Assembly: GCF_000203815.1 (NCBI RefSeq)
Contig: NW_004457695.1
Coordinates: 2,044,054 to 2,108,053, forward strand
Direction of reading: 5' to 3'
Length of the DNA: 64,000 nucleotides
Source: Cavenderia fasciculata
Lineage: Eukaryota > Evosea > Eumycetozoa > Acytosteliales > Cavenderiaceae
Part shown: positions 44,301 to 57,200 of the stretch, piece by piece
Layout: every line of letters starts with the position of its first letter
How positions within the stretch are numbered: the stretch's first letter is position 1
Notes under the pieces: model-generated
The model's input: the letters and a program-made list of their open reading frames with translations, nothing else
Databases searched by the model: none
Told to the model about the DNA's origin: nothing
Translations under genes and position numbers: made by a program

Positions 44301-44569
44301 AGATGACAACCATATTAATTGGAATCAGTACACCACAATGTCAATCATGTATTTTAGACCCAGATTTCACACCATTATTAATCGACAAGAGTGAAGATTC
44401 TGGTTGTGAAAAGAAATCAAATGCATGGAGAATAGCTGTTGGTGTATCTATTGGTGGTGCTGCTCTCCTTGCTGCTGCATTTGTTGTATTTAAATATAGA
44501 TACAATATTGCCAAAAAGGCAAAAGCTGTAAAATCACTCCAAAGAAAACTACAAAAGTTTGAAGGTTAA
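40121..44569 (+). CDS. ComC-like LRR/EGF/TIG transmembrane protein, copy A
   Basis: Twelve exons: 40121-40202, 40325-40451, 40561-40737, 40823-41116, 41207-41272, 41374-41439, 41534-41599, 41668-41802, 41895-42145, 42224-42353, 42437-42801, 42882-44569. Total 1148 aa. Signal peptide (YYFNLLIIFLIFNNVISQ), then an LRR region (exons 3-9, e.g. GNPGITGVVPPSMCSF, LPDCFYCY). Two IPT/TIG-like domains (FNGDATICKVVSM and FGDFSLEPSNVTITVNGTWT) alternate with two EGF modules (CQLHGQCNIDGQCQCDTGYY, CFGHGECINSKCKCFEGY). Next is the ComC-type domain (FQFEIVAIQEIDVD to ILDPDFTPLL), a TM helix (AWRIAVGVSIGGAALLAAAF) and tail KAVKSLQRKLQKFEG. D. discoideum ComC acts in cell communication, so a surface receptor or adhesion role is likely but not shown. 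Confidence 0.85.
43681..44460 (+). repeat. Near-identical 3' block shared by all five ComC-like genes
   Basis: From the end of the second EGF module to the transmembrane segment, about 0.75 kb, the DNA is nearly identical in the five copies, including silent sites. The other blocks lie at about 48389-49170 (B), 53099-53880 (C), 57706-58470 (D) and 62487-63250 (E). The flanking 5' LRR exons and introns differ widely. Small length differences occur at a Thr/Ala-rich loop and at the loop before ILIGISTPQC. The pattern points to gene conversion or unequal crossing-over. Confidence 0.85.
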
Positions 44570-44648
44570 TTAAATCAATAATAATAATTATAAATAAATA
44601 AATAAATAATGTATTACAAGGCTAAATAAAGAAATAAAAAAAAAGGAA

Positions 44649-44720
44649 GCAAAGATCTTCTCAACAGGTAATATGCGCCGTGTGGCATCGCCTGCTTTTC
44701 AAAGATATTTATATAAAATC
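44649..44720 (+). promoter_or_regulatory. Upstream module of ComC-like gene B (dyad plus TATA-like box)
   Basis: GCAAAGATCTTCT (44649-44661) is followed by a nested dyad CAGG-taat-ATGC-gccgtgtg-GCAT-cg-CCTG (44665-44694) and the TATA-like AGATATTTATATAAAATC (44703-44720), ~110-180 bp before the ATG at 44831. The same order and spacing occurs before gene C, so it is probably a functional promoter unit. Confidence 0.5.
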
Positions 44721-44830
44721 CATCAGATATTCAATTTCATTGGCGAGCTTCTTCCACGGTGGCTTGTTTTGTATTGATGCATTCTTACAACCCTCGTTTC
44801 TATGTACAGATAGAATTTATTTATTACATA

Positions 44831-45819
44831 ATGATAAAATATAATCACTATCATAGTGTTTTATTCTTTTATTTCACAGTGGTGGTGTTGATCACCACTA
44901 TTAGTCGTGTGGGGTTAGTTCGATCACAATCACTATCACCGACAGAACGTAAGATTTACCACAATGCAAACACACCCCTTCCCTCACTATTAATTAATTA
45001 TGAAGTTATATAAATTAAATTCTCATTCGATTATTCTTTTTTTTATTTATTATTTATTTATTTTATATTATTTAGTTGCATCAGCTCAATGGGTAATACA
45101 ACAATATGGATTAGCTATTTCACCACCTGATGAAGCCACAATTTGTGCAGCAACATCGTTTACATGTATAATAGATAATGGAGAAAAGCATATCACTATA
45201 ATGTATGTTGATAGATATAGGTTAATCATATCATATCTTATTTATTAACTTTATGATTATGTGTAATTATATATAGATCGTTCCCAGGTAGCACATACAC
45301 ACCATCAGGAGCACCAATTGATGGAACTGTATTTGATTTTCCAGAGTTACGAACTTTTAGTGCCACTGCCAATTTTGGTAACATTGCTGACGTCAACCAA
45401 AACTCTTTATTGAAAATCAAAAACTTACCAAAATTAACAACACTACTGTATGTTTGTGTGTGTATGTGTAATATTGATATGAATATTAATAATACATTCA
45501 ACTATATTATTTGTTTTATAGGTTCCGAAACGATTTATCGATTACAACGATACCAACCGATTTTCCAGTGGCCTATGGACTCGCTTCATTAGCTGATTTA
45601 TCATTGTTCAGTCTCCCATTTGCCTCAGTTCCAGGGTTTTTCAACCATAGCGCCATAAAGACAATTCAAATGGCAAATTTGGTCAATCTACAGACTCTTC
45701 CAATAGACCGATTCATCCGACTTCGAAACATAACATATTTGTCCATTGATTTAAAACCCTCTCAACTAACAATCGATTTTTCTAACCTATCATTTCCCGC
45801 CCTTACTATTTTGTAAGTA

Positions 45820-45854
<35 letters not shown>

Positions 45855-48800
45855 TAATTAATCAGTATACACACGAAAAAATAAATAATTAATTTCATTT
45901 ATTCATATTTAATCTATAGGGCGGTTTCATTGACAAGTGGAGTTTTAAATGTCAATTTGAACTTGCCTTCTATTGGCTCATCCGTTGCATTTACCACATC
46001 AACTGGTACATACAATGTAAATGTGGTCAACACGACCACCATTAAATCATTGTAAGATAATATCAACATCAATATCAGAACACCCTACCTACCCTACCAC
46101 CCTTGTTTATTTCCTTATTCATTTATCTGAATTTAATTTAATTTTATTTAGAATTATTTATGGAGATGCTTCAACAGTTACACCCGATCCAGCAACATGG
46201 CCTAATTTGGAGGCTTGGTATGTTTAATTAATCTAATTTCAAGCAAGCTCAAATATTCTTTTCTCAAAACTAACCTATATTGTTTTTTTTTTTTTTTATA
46301 AAAAAAAGGACAATTGGAGGCAATGCAAGTCTCACTACCTACCCCTTTAGTCAGTTTCCAGACAAACTAAAAACCTTTTCAATCTTAAATTCACCAATGT
46401 CGTCTATTCCCACAAACATTCCTCTTAACCCTGGTCTTATGAATTTGTATGTTGTACTTGCATTCAAATCCATTATTTAATTTAGACCATCATTTGTATT
46501 TATTCTTTTCTTTTTCTTTTTCTTTTCTTTTCTTTTCTTTTCTTTTCTTTTCTTTTCTTTTCTTTTCTTTTCTTTTCTTTTCTTTTCTTTTCTTTTCTTA
46601 GAGGACTTCAATCACTTCAGCTCACTGGTGAACAACCATGGTCATATTTTACAAATCAACCATCTGGGTTTAAATTAGTTTTATCAACAAACCAAGGTAT
46701 CACTGGTACTGTTCCAGCTTCCATGTGTCCCTATTCCCTTCAAATCTATTCAACTGGAATTACTGCTCTGCCAGATTGTTATAATTGCTATTTTAACTCT
46801 CAAAAGGGTATCATTGCAACGAGTCTCCCACTTCCAAGTGGTTTCCAGTGTCGTAAGTACAACTTTATTTACCATAGGTATTACTTTGTTATTTTACATT
46901 ATTAATCATATAACCCTCCCCATTATTATTCATAAAAAAAGCTATTACCATTGATTCATTTGATTTGATTTTCATTGATGGTTACTCAACCATTACAGGT
47001 AAAAATATTGGCTATGGTAATAATAGAGGAACATATTGGTTGACTCCTATTATCGGGAATTCAAAGTTGGAGTAAGTAAGATACAATTAAATGAAATTAA
47101 ATTTATAGTACTAACTAAAGCCAATCAATCTACTATATTTTAGGGTAAATAATATGGATTATAATCCGTATCCTGGTCCAGGACAAGCAATATCTATTCA
47201 ACTTGATTCCAACTATCCAGCATACAAGTTTGATAATTTTACAGAATTTGAGGTTGGAATCAAACTTGCACAAGTGTTTTTTAATAGTATTCTACCAGAA
47301 GGAAAGGTCACGTTCAGAATCAAACATCAAGCTTTACAAATGGCACTCACTCATTATGTGAGTGTCAATGGATCAGATCCCGTTCAAGTACAATCGGTTG
47401 ATTCTCAATTCTTGTATACCACTCTGATCACTCCCACCGATGGACAGGCTATTTTCAATGTTTCAAATAATTATACTAATTATGCTATTGCCTATAATTA
47501 TCTACAATGTAAATATCAATTAAGATTAATCTATTATTTTATTAAATACTAATACTACTTTTTTTTATTTATTTATATAGATTACCCATTAGTAACCGAT
47601 ATGTTTCCAGTTACCATTTCAAAGATTGGTACAACATTTACCTTTCAAGGGAACTTTGGAAACTTTTTGAATGTTAGTGCTGCTACTATCTCTTTTAATG
47701 GTGACCCGACCATTTGTATTGTTACTGCATTACAAAGCAATTTTTTGACTTGTATACAAGCCAAGCATACTACTGCAGGTCCAACTATAATCTCAACAAC
47801 TATTGATGGATTCACAAGTAGGAAAACGTATACTGCCAATATTATAGAAACACCATTGTCTCAGTGTCAACAATTCAATACAATTTGTCAACTACATGGG
47901 CAGTGTAACATAGATGGTCTGTGTGAATGTAATACAGGATACTATGGTGCAAATTGTACAATGGGTTATCCAAAACTATCATCTGGTAGTTATGTAGATG
48001 ATACCCCAACAAAGACAAGAATATTTGCGTTGTATGGTGATTTTAGTATTGCTCCATCAAATGTAACAGTCAATATAAATGGTACTTGGCCATGTACAAC
48101 AATTATTACTCAACCAACTTTGGTGACTTGTGTCATCCAACCAATTCCAACAACCATTGGTTTGGTGTCGGTTGATATCAGTGTCAATGGTTCAACTAAT
48201 AATGCAAAGGATTTTATTTTATTCCGTCACATTCCAACTACTCCATCCTCTTCCGAACAATCATCACACTCTTCAAACTCTGATTCATCAGAAGTACCAG
48301 TCAATCAATGTCCAAATAAGTGTTTTGGTCATGGTGAATGTATTAATTCAAAGTGTAAATGTTTTGAGGGGTACAGTGTAGAGGATAATTGTTTGACAAA
48401 GATAATCAATAATAATACAATAACACCCAATACAACAGCACCAACAACATCATTTGATATTGATGGAGTTGATTTCCAATTTGAAATTGTTGCCATTCAA
48501 GAAATTGATGTTGACAGTAATATTGTTCAAGAATTGTTGACTGATAAATGGAATGCAACCATTTACAATGACACTCAAACAACCACAGTCAACTATCAAC
48601 TAAATACTACATCAACAACAGTAGCAGCAACTACAATGGTCAGTGCAACGATATCATTCTCATCACAACCAAGAGATATTCCATTTGGATTAGAGACATT
48701 ACATATCAATGCCAACAGTATCAAAGTATCAGTGAATATCAGTGATTGGCAATACCAATCATTCTTGACAACACTACGAGTAATATTCAAAACCACACTA

Positions 48801-49280
48801 TCAAAAGATCAATCATTTGAATTTGATTGTCAACAACAACAAATCGACAGTCTTCAATTCGATCAACTGTCATCATCGATTCAATATCTCAGAGTTGTCA
48901 AAGATAATATTCAATTCACTGGTCGATTCATTGATTATGTATTGTCAGATGGCAGACCATCATTTTCAAAAACATATTTAATCAATTCGACAAAATCAAC
49001 CAATGATGAAGATCAAATAACAATATTAATTGGAATCAGTACACCACAATGTCAATCATGTATTTTAGATCCTGATTTCACACCATTATTAATCGACAAG
49101 AGTGAAGATTCTGGTTGTGAAAAGAAATCAAATGCATGGAGAATAGCTGTTGGTGTATCTATTGGCGGTGCTGCTCTAATCGTTGCAGCTGTTATTGTCA
49201 TAAAGTATAAACTACTTACTGCCAAAAAGGCAAAAGCTGTAAAATCACTCCAAAGAAAACTACAAAAGTTTGAAGGTTAA
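44831..49280 (+). CDS. ComC-like LRR/EGF/TIG transmembrane protein, copy B
   Basis: Eleven exons: 44831-44948, 45076-45202, 45277-45447, 45522-45812, 45920-46051, 46152-46217, 46309-46446, 46602-46852, 46942-47071, 47144-47508, 47581-49280. Total 1162 aa. The start at 44831 is chosen because copy C begins with the same MIKYNHYHSVLFFYFT signal peptide. Domain order is as in copy A: LRR units (NQGITGTVPASMCPYSLQIY, LPDCYNCY), TIG-like FNGDPTICIV, EGF (CQLHGQCNIDGLCECNTGYY), second TIG, Ser-rich linker, EGF (CFGHGECINSKCKCFEGY), ComC domain, TM helix and a KSLQRKLQKFEG tail. The 132 nt exon 5 corresponds to two 66 nt exons of copy A. Intron 7 carries a long polypyrimidine repeat. Confidence 0.85.
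46503..46599 (+). repeat. (TTTTC)n polypyrimidine repeat in intron 7 of gene B
   Basis: About 19 units of TCTTT/TTTTC, with no purine for ~95 bp, run straight into the 3' splice site of the intron before exon 8. The matching intron of gene C (51247-51326) has only a short TTCTTT stretch, so the expansion is specific to B and probably recent. Confidence 0.9.
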
Positions 49281-49615
49281 TTAAATCAATAATAATATTA
49301 ATAATAAATAAATAAATATATTATTACCAGGCTCAAAAATAAATAAAGAACAACAAGTATACGAAAAAAAAAAACGGAGGCAAAGATCTTCTTCTCGACA
49401 GATCATATGCGTGGTGACATGTCATGTGGCCTGTCAAGAACAAGAAAAAAACGAGACCAAGATCGCAGAATCTGAAGATATTTATATAAAATCGATGCGA
49501 TATTCATTTTTTAGAGAGACTTTTTATCCTCATCACCACACTCGTTTCATTCTACCACAAGTCATAAACAACAGACAAAGAATCAGATAAAATATCACAG
49601 CAACGAATAAAAATA
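49281..49615 (+). promoter_or_regulatory. Upstream region of ComC-like gene C
   Basis: After the 3' end of gene B comes the same module as before B: GGCAAAGATCTTCT (49379-49392), a dyad bounded by GACAG (49397-49401) and CTGTC (49431-49435) around ATATGCG...CATGTGG, and TATA-like AAGATATTTATATAAAATC (49474-49492), ~125 bp before the ATG at 49616. No other gene is seen. Confidence 0.5.
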
Positions 49616-52600
49616 ATGATAAAATATAATCACTATCATAGTGTTTTATTCTTTTATTTCACATTGGTGTTGATCACCACTATTAGTAGTGTGGGGTTAG
49701 TTCGATCGCAATCACTATCACCAACAGAACGTAAGATATATTATGATAAATATTTTTTGAAACACAACCCTCCTTTTTCAAAACTTGTTTTATTTATTTG
49801 TTTTGAACATGACATGACTTGATTAAATTCTCGCTCACATTATTCATTTTTTATTTATTTATTTAGTTGCATCAGCTCAATGGGTAATACAACAATATGG
49901 ATTAGCTATTTCACCACCTGATGAGGCGACCATTTGTGCAGCAATATCACAGTTTACATGTACAATAGCTAATGGAGAAAAGCATATCACTAGAATGTAT
50001 GTTGATAGATAGATAGATAGATCATATGATCAAGAGATATTTGTAAAGATTTATTTATATCTATAATATCGCTCATATTAACAAATATGTAATTATAATA
50101 TAGAGCATTCTATTTGAGCACATACTCACCATCAGGAGCGCCAACAGATGGAATTGAATTTGATTTTCCAGAGTTACAATCGTTTCGTGGTACCGCCAAT
50201 CCCAGTTACATTGGTGACGTCAACCAAAATTCTTTATTGAAAATCAAAAACCTACGAAAATTAACAGCACTAGAGTATGTAAAATAGGGCGAAGAAGATA
50301 GGAAGAGGAAGAATGCTTTAACAATTTATTTATTTATTTTATTTTATTTTATTCAGACTCCAAAATGATTTATCAATTACAACGATACCAGCAGATTTTC
50401 CAATGGCCTATGGACTCGATTCTTTGGCTAGTCTGTTACTGTCAGGTCTCCCAACACCCTCGATACCAGGGTTTTTCAACGGTTCTAGTATTAGAAATCT
50501 TCAATTGTCAAATTTTGCAAATCTACAAACCCTTCCAATCGACCAATACCTCAGACTTCCAAATGTATCATATTTGACCTTGGACCTAGGTCCCCCATCT
50601 CCATATACAATCGATTTTACTGACCTATCATTCCCCGCCCTTTCTAATTTGTAAGTAAATCAATCAATCAATCATTTCAAATCAATAAGTCTGGACACTA
50701 ACTAACCTTTTGAAAAATTTCATTTAAATTATTTTTATTAGTGTTGTTTCATTGAGAGATGGAGTTTTAAATGTCAATGTCAACTTGTCTCTCCCTGGAA
50801 CATCAATGGCATTCCATACATCAAATGGTCAATTCAATGTAAATGCGATCAACACAACCAGCATTCTATCATTGTAAGTGATCAATATCATCATCATCAC
50901 ATACTACAATGGCCCATTTATTTATTTATTTGTTTTTTTTTTATTTAGAAAAATTTTAGGTACAGCTTCAACAGTTGCACCCGATCCAGCAACATGGCCC
51001 AATTTGGAGACTTGGTATGTTTAATTAAATTAATCCTTCTACAAACAAACAAACAAACAATTAACAAAAAAAATAATATTCCTAAACTTTATGTTTTTAA
51101 AAAAATAGGCAAATTTCAAACAATCCAAGTATCACTACCTACCCCTTTAGTCAGTTTCCAGATAAACTAAAAGATTTTTCTCTCATAAATTCACCAATGT
51201 TGTCTATTCCCACAAACATTCCTCTTAACCCTGGTCTTATGGCTTTGTATGTTGTGCAGCTAACCCCCATTCAAATCCATTTAAATCATCATCAATTAAT
51301 TTATTTTCTTTTCTTTCTTTTCTTAGAGCGCTTCAATCGCTTCAGCTCACAGGTGAACAACCATGGTCATATTTTACAAGTCAACCATCTGGATTTAAGT
51401 TAATTTTATCATCAAACCAAGGTATCACTGGTACTGTTCCAGCTTCCATGTGTCCCTATTCCCTTCAAATCTATTCAACTGGAATATCTGCTTTGCCAGA
51501 TTGTTATAATTGCTATTTTAACTCTCAAAAGGGTATCATTGCAACTAGTCTCCCACTTCCAAATGGGTTTGTTTGTGGTATGTAAACTTGTTGTATAGGT
51601 ATAGGTATACCAAATGTCTATCACATTATTAATCATACCCCCTTCTTTATTCATCAAAAGATATTACCATTGATTCATTTGATTTGATTTTCATTAATGG
51701 CATGTCACTCATTACAGGTCAAAATATTGGTTATGGTAATTCAGGAGATTACACATTGGTTCCTGTTATCGGAAATTCAAAGTTGGAGTAAGTCAATAGA
51801 GATAATGATAGTTTGTACATCGCACTAACAATCCAATCTACTATTTTTATTTTAGGGTACATAATATGGTATATGAACCATATCCTGGTCCAAAACAAAC
51901 GATTTCTATTCAACTTGATTCCAACTATCCAGCATACAAGTTTGATAATTTTACAGCATTTGAGGTTGGAATTCATCTTTCACAAGTGTCGGTTGGTAGT
52001 GTTCTACCAGAAGGAAAGGTCATGTTCAGAATCAGACATCAATCTTTACAAATGTCACTCATTCATTATGTTAGTGTCAATGGATCAGTACCCATTGAGG
52101 TAGAATCGATTGATTCTCAATACTTGTATACCACCGTGACCACTCCCAACGATGGTTTCATTATTTTCAATGTTTCAAATAATTATACTAGTTTTGGTAT
52201 TGCCTATGATTATCGACAAAGTAAATACGATCAAAATAATTTATAAATGTAAATGAACAAAATAATTAATAACTATACTTATTATCCTTTTATTTTATTT
52301 ATTTTATAGGTCATCCATATGTCAATTATATGAATCCAGTTACCATTTCAAAGATTGGTACAACATTTACCTTTCAAGGGTTTTATGGATACTATTTGAA
52401 TGTTAGTGCTGCTACTATCTCTTTTAATGGTGATCCAACAATATGTATTGTGACTGGATTAGAAACCTACAATTTGAATTGTACACAGGTCAAGCATACT
52501 ACTGTAGGTCCAACTATAATCTCAACAACTGTCGGTGGATTCACAAGTAGAAGAACGTATACTGCCAATATTAAAGCAACACCATTGTCTCAATGTCTTT

Positions 52601-53979
52601 TGAATACAATCTGTCAACTACATGGGCAGTGTGATATGGATGGTCAATGTCTATGTGATACAGGTTACTATGGTGCAAACTGTACAATGGGTTATCCAAA
52701 ACTATCATCTGGTAGTTATGTAGATGATACCCCAACAAAAACAAGAATATTTACATTATATGGTGATTTTAGTAATGCTCCTTCAAATGTTACTATTATG
52801 ATTAATGGTACTTGGACATGTACACCATTGGTTACTTTACCAACTATGGTTAATTGTACCATTCAACCAATTCCAACAACCATTGGGTTAGTGTCAGTTG
52901 ACATTAGTGTCAATGGTTCAACAAATAATGCAAAGGATTTTATTTTATTCCGTCCCATTCCAACTACTCCATCCTCTTCTGATTCATCATCTGATTCATC
53001 AGAAGTACCAGTCAATCAATGTCCAAATAATTGTTTTGGTCATGGTGAATGCGTCAATTCAAAATGTAAATGTTTTGAAGGGTACAATGTACAAGATAAT
53101 TGTTTAACAAAGATAATCAATAATAATACAATCACACCCAATACAACAGCACCAACAACATCATTTGATATTGATGGAGTCGATTTCCAATTCGAAATTG
53201 TTGCCATTCAAGAAATAGATGTTGACAATAATATTGTTCAAGAATTATTGACCGATAAATGGAATGCAACCATTTACAATGACACTCAAACAACAACAGT
53301 CAACTATCAACTAAATACTACATCAACAACAACATTGGCAATGGTCAGTGCAACGATATCATTCTCATCACAACCAAGAGATATTCCATTTGGATTAGAG
53401 ACATTACATATCAATGCCAACAGTATCAAAGTATCGGTGAATATCAGTGATTGGCAATACCAATCATTCTTGACAACACTACGAGTAATATTCAAAACCA
53501 CACTATCAAAAGACCAATCATTTGAATTTGATTGTCAACAACAACAAATCGACAGTCTTCAATTCCAACTATCATCATCGATTCAATATCTCAGAGTTGT
53601 CAAAGATAATATTCAATTCACTGGTCGATTCATTGATTATGTATTGTCAGATGGTAGACCATCATTTTCAAAAACATATTTAATCAATCAAACAGACAAC
53701 CAAGACAATGATCAGATGACAACAATATTAATTGGAATCAGTACACCACAATGTCAATCATGTATTTTAGACCCAGATTTCACACCATTATTAATCGACA
53801 AGAGTGAAGATTCTGGTTGTGAAAAGAAATCAAATGCATGGAGAATAGCTGTTGGTGTATCTATTGGTGGTGCTGCTCTAATCGTTGCATCTGTTATTGT
53901 CATAAAGTATAGATTAAATGTTAACAAAACTAAAAAAGCAGAAAGGAGAATATCACAAAAATTAAAAGCTCTCAACTAA
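49616..53979 (+). CDS. ComC-like LRR/EGF/TIG transmembrane protein, copy C
   Basis: Eleven exons: 49616-49730, 49867-49996, 50104-50274, 50357-50650, 50742-50873, 50949-51014, 51109-51246, 51327-51577, 51661-51787, 51856-52220, 52310-53979. Total 1152 aa. Signal peptide as in B, LRR units (IPTNIPLNPGLMAL, ITGTVPASMCPYSL), TIG-like FNGDPTICIVTGL, EGF (CQLHGQCDMDGQCLCDTGYY), second TIG, shortened Ser-rich linker, EGF (CFGHGECVNSKCKCFEGY), ComC domain, TM helix (GGAALIVASVIVIKY). Exon pattern and 5' half are closest to B. The cytoplasmic tail (KTKKAERRISQKLKALN) instead matches copy D. That switch marks it as a mosaic. Confidence 0.85.
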
Positions 53980-54282
53980 ATAAATAAAATAATATAATAA
54001 AATAAATAAATAAAATAAATAAAATAAATAAATCTATAATGATCTGTCAAACAGTTCGATCGATTTACTGGTCAGGGACAGACGAACCCAGTGGTTGTAC
54101 TGGCTGTTTTTTTGCCATATCGAAGATTTTTCGTATTTTTTTTTATGTAGGTCGAAATTTCGAGCTGTTTGGGAATCTATGTTTCGACTTTTTAGCCGAC
54201 GGGTTTCAGTGTTCGATCTTATAGTTGTCCTTCATCTTATTTATCACATTAAAGAAGAAACAAAGATAGAATAGAATAAGAA
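53980..54282 (+). promoter_or_regulatory. Upstream region of ComC-like gene D
   Basis: (AATAA)n 3' sequence of gene C up to about 54034, then a less AT-rich part with a perfect 12-bp palindrome TCGAAATTTCGA (54152-54163) and the element GCCGACGGGTTTCA (54195-54208), ~75-90 bp before the former start codon. The same element type occurs upstream of genes A and E. No separate gene is supported here. Confidence 0.45.
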
Positions 54283-57200
54283 ATGATAAACAACCTCTAT
54301 CGAAAACCACTACACACAAGCACAATCATTACCTCAGAAAGAATGTAAGAATAGACTAATTATAGTTGATTCAGTTGTATGGATCATCAAACAATATGGA
54401 TTATCTGTTGGGATGAATGAAGCAACCATCTGTGCTGCATTTTTCTGTAATATTTTTAATGGCACAAAACACATTACAGTAATGTAAGAGAAGAAAGAAA
54501 GAGAGAGAGAAGAGAAAAGAGAGAGAGAAAAAACCTAGCGAGACTTGATATGTTAACACCATACATATATTATAAATATATTTAGAAACCTTTCAGCGGG
54601 TGGAGCAATCACAACATTGGGGCCACCAGATCCATCGGATGTTTTTGACTTTCCTCAATTAACTGGATTGAGTATTACTGCATCTACTAATCAATTCATT
54701 GGTGACGCCAACCAAAGCATCCTTACAAAACTTCAAAATATACCACTTTTGGCTACATTATCGTATGTACAATCTACCTACCTACCTACCTACCTTGTTG
54801 TTTTATTAAATGACGACTGACATGCCAATCCAATCAAATCCCATAGGTTAACAAATGATGGCTCATTGACAACAGTTCCAGTTGGATTTCCTTCTACTTT
54901 TGGACTGCCTTTATTGAAACAAATTAGATTTGTTCAAAGCCCACTCGCCTCAATTCCAGGCTTTTTCAATCAATCGACTATACAGACACTCACTTTGGAG
55001 AGGTTGTCATATCTCGTTGATTTTGGAATTGACTCTACCGTCACGCTTCCAAATCTTGTAAATTTAAATTTGGGAGTGGAAACTCCCTCTGTTGTTAATA
55101 CCATTGATCTGGTGAAACCATCCTTTCCAAAACTTAAACAAGTGTATGTCTCTCACTCTCTCTCTCTCTCCCACTATGTTTAGTGTATACCTATCGAATA
55201 TTAATATCAATTTTAATTTCTATTTTCTATTTTAGAATAATCACTTTATCAAATACTAATTTAAATGTTAACCTTGATACAGAACCTAATGCAATCGTGT
55301 ATGTATTAATTAATTAATTAATTAATTGTCACATCATCACTTTCAATTCCTAATCGGTTTTTTTTTCTATTCTAGTCGATGCATATCAACAATCAACTCC
55401 ACCTTTAATATTAATGTAATCAACACTCAAAATATCGTTGAATTGTAAGTAAACATTATCAACAACTTGGTTGGTTTTTTAATTTACTTACTAATTTTAT
55501 TCTATTTATTTTATTTATTCTATTACTATAGTTTAATTGGTGGTGCACAGTCTACAGTTGTACCTTCTCCAACAACTTGGCCAAATTTAAAAATATGGTA
55601 TGTTTTAAGAGAACCTTTTTTTCTATTTAGAATCAATGAATTAATATATTAATATTTTGTGATTTTTATTTAATTATTTAGGGATGTAGTGAATTCACCA
55701 TTAACAAACACATACCCTTTTTCGGTATACCCACCACAAGTAAGGTCATTTGGAATGACTTTATCAGATCTCACCGCCATTCCTACAACTCCTCTCTCTC
55801 CTTCTCCTGGTCTCACTAAATTGTATGTACCAACCAACCCTCCCTATCTCTACAATTATTTATCAAGTTTTCTTATACCATAACATTTTGATTCAAAAAA
55901 GATCATTTTTCCAGTCAAAGATAACAGGTGATATACAATGGCAATATTTTACCAATCAACCCAACGGTTTTGAATTAGACTTATCTTATAATACTGGAAT
56001 AACTGGAGTAGTACCAGACTCTATGTGTCCCTATAAGCTTAGAATTTCTCAAACAGCTATCTCTAATCTTCCAAGTTGTTATTTTTGTTATTATCAAAGC
56101 AATTCTATAATGATCATTTCAGATGTTCCAGTTCCTCAAAACTATGTTTGTGGTATGTAATCAACTAATAGTTGAAAAAGAATTGAATAGAATTTATTTA
56201 TATTCTAATCTTTTTATTAACCCAATTAATTTATTTAATTTAAATCAAAAAGATATTACATTTGAAAGTACGGATTTAATTTTCTTATTTGGAACTGCTA
56301 TGCTTAATGGTTCGAATATTGGGTATGGAAATTTATACACAATTGGAAGTCGTCAAATTAATTTAGTACCAACAATTCCAAACAAACAATTAAAGTAAGA
56401 TTTTGCGAAATAATATTATTTAAAGTACTTTTGCAAAATGACTGACCACAATCTTTCTTTCTTGATTTTATTTATCTTATTTTAGGGTTATTGATAGAGG
56501 ATACCAAAAATACCCGGGTCCAAAAGGGATCATGTCGATTCAACTCGATAATAAGTACCCGGCCTACACCTATGACATGACTTCACTTGAAGTTGGGTTC
56601 AATATTACCGCGGTATCTATCGTAACAATCCCCCAGGGTATTGTAACGTTTAGGGTGAGACATACAGCTTTACAAATGTCTATCCCCCATCATATAGCTG
56701 TAAATGGATCCGAGCCAGTATTGGCAGTGGTCGACACTAATTTCCTCTATATCAACATCACCAATCCACCTGACGGTCTCATCACCTTTACCATATCAAA
56801 TAGTTACTTTACTGCTCCACCAATTACCTATAATTATACTCAAAGTATGTAAACTAATCAAAAGTAATCATTGTATTAAATACTTATATTGATTAATTAA
56901 TTAATTTTTATTTTAATTTAGGATTTCCAATTATCAATTCTTTTACATTTCTCAGTGGTGGATTGGCACAGGTTGGCTCAGTGTATCTTTTTAATGGTAT
57001 ATTTGAAGCTGGTGTTGCCAATGCATCAAGTATTTACTTCAATGGTGATGCAACCATTTGCAACATTACAAGTGTCGTTGCAAACACTATTCGTTGTACT
57101 CAATTGAAAAATATTGTTGGTGGTGCGACAACGATTACATTATCTGATAATGGGTTCATCTCTCGTTCGCCATTCCAAACAGTCCTAAAAACTCCATACT

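Noticed and set aside
44759-44830. Upstream in-frame ATG for gene B (adds 24 residues)
   Set aside because: Gene C begins with the same signal peptide at the position matching 44831, and the upstream part is promoter-like.
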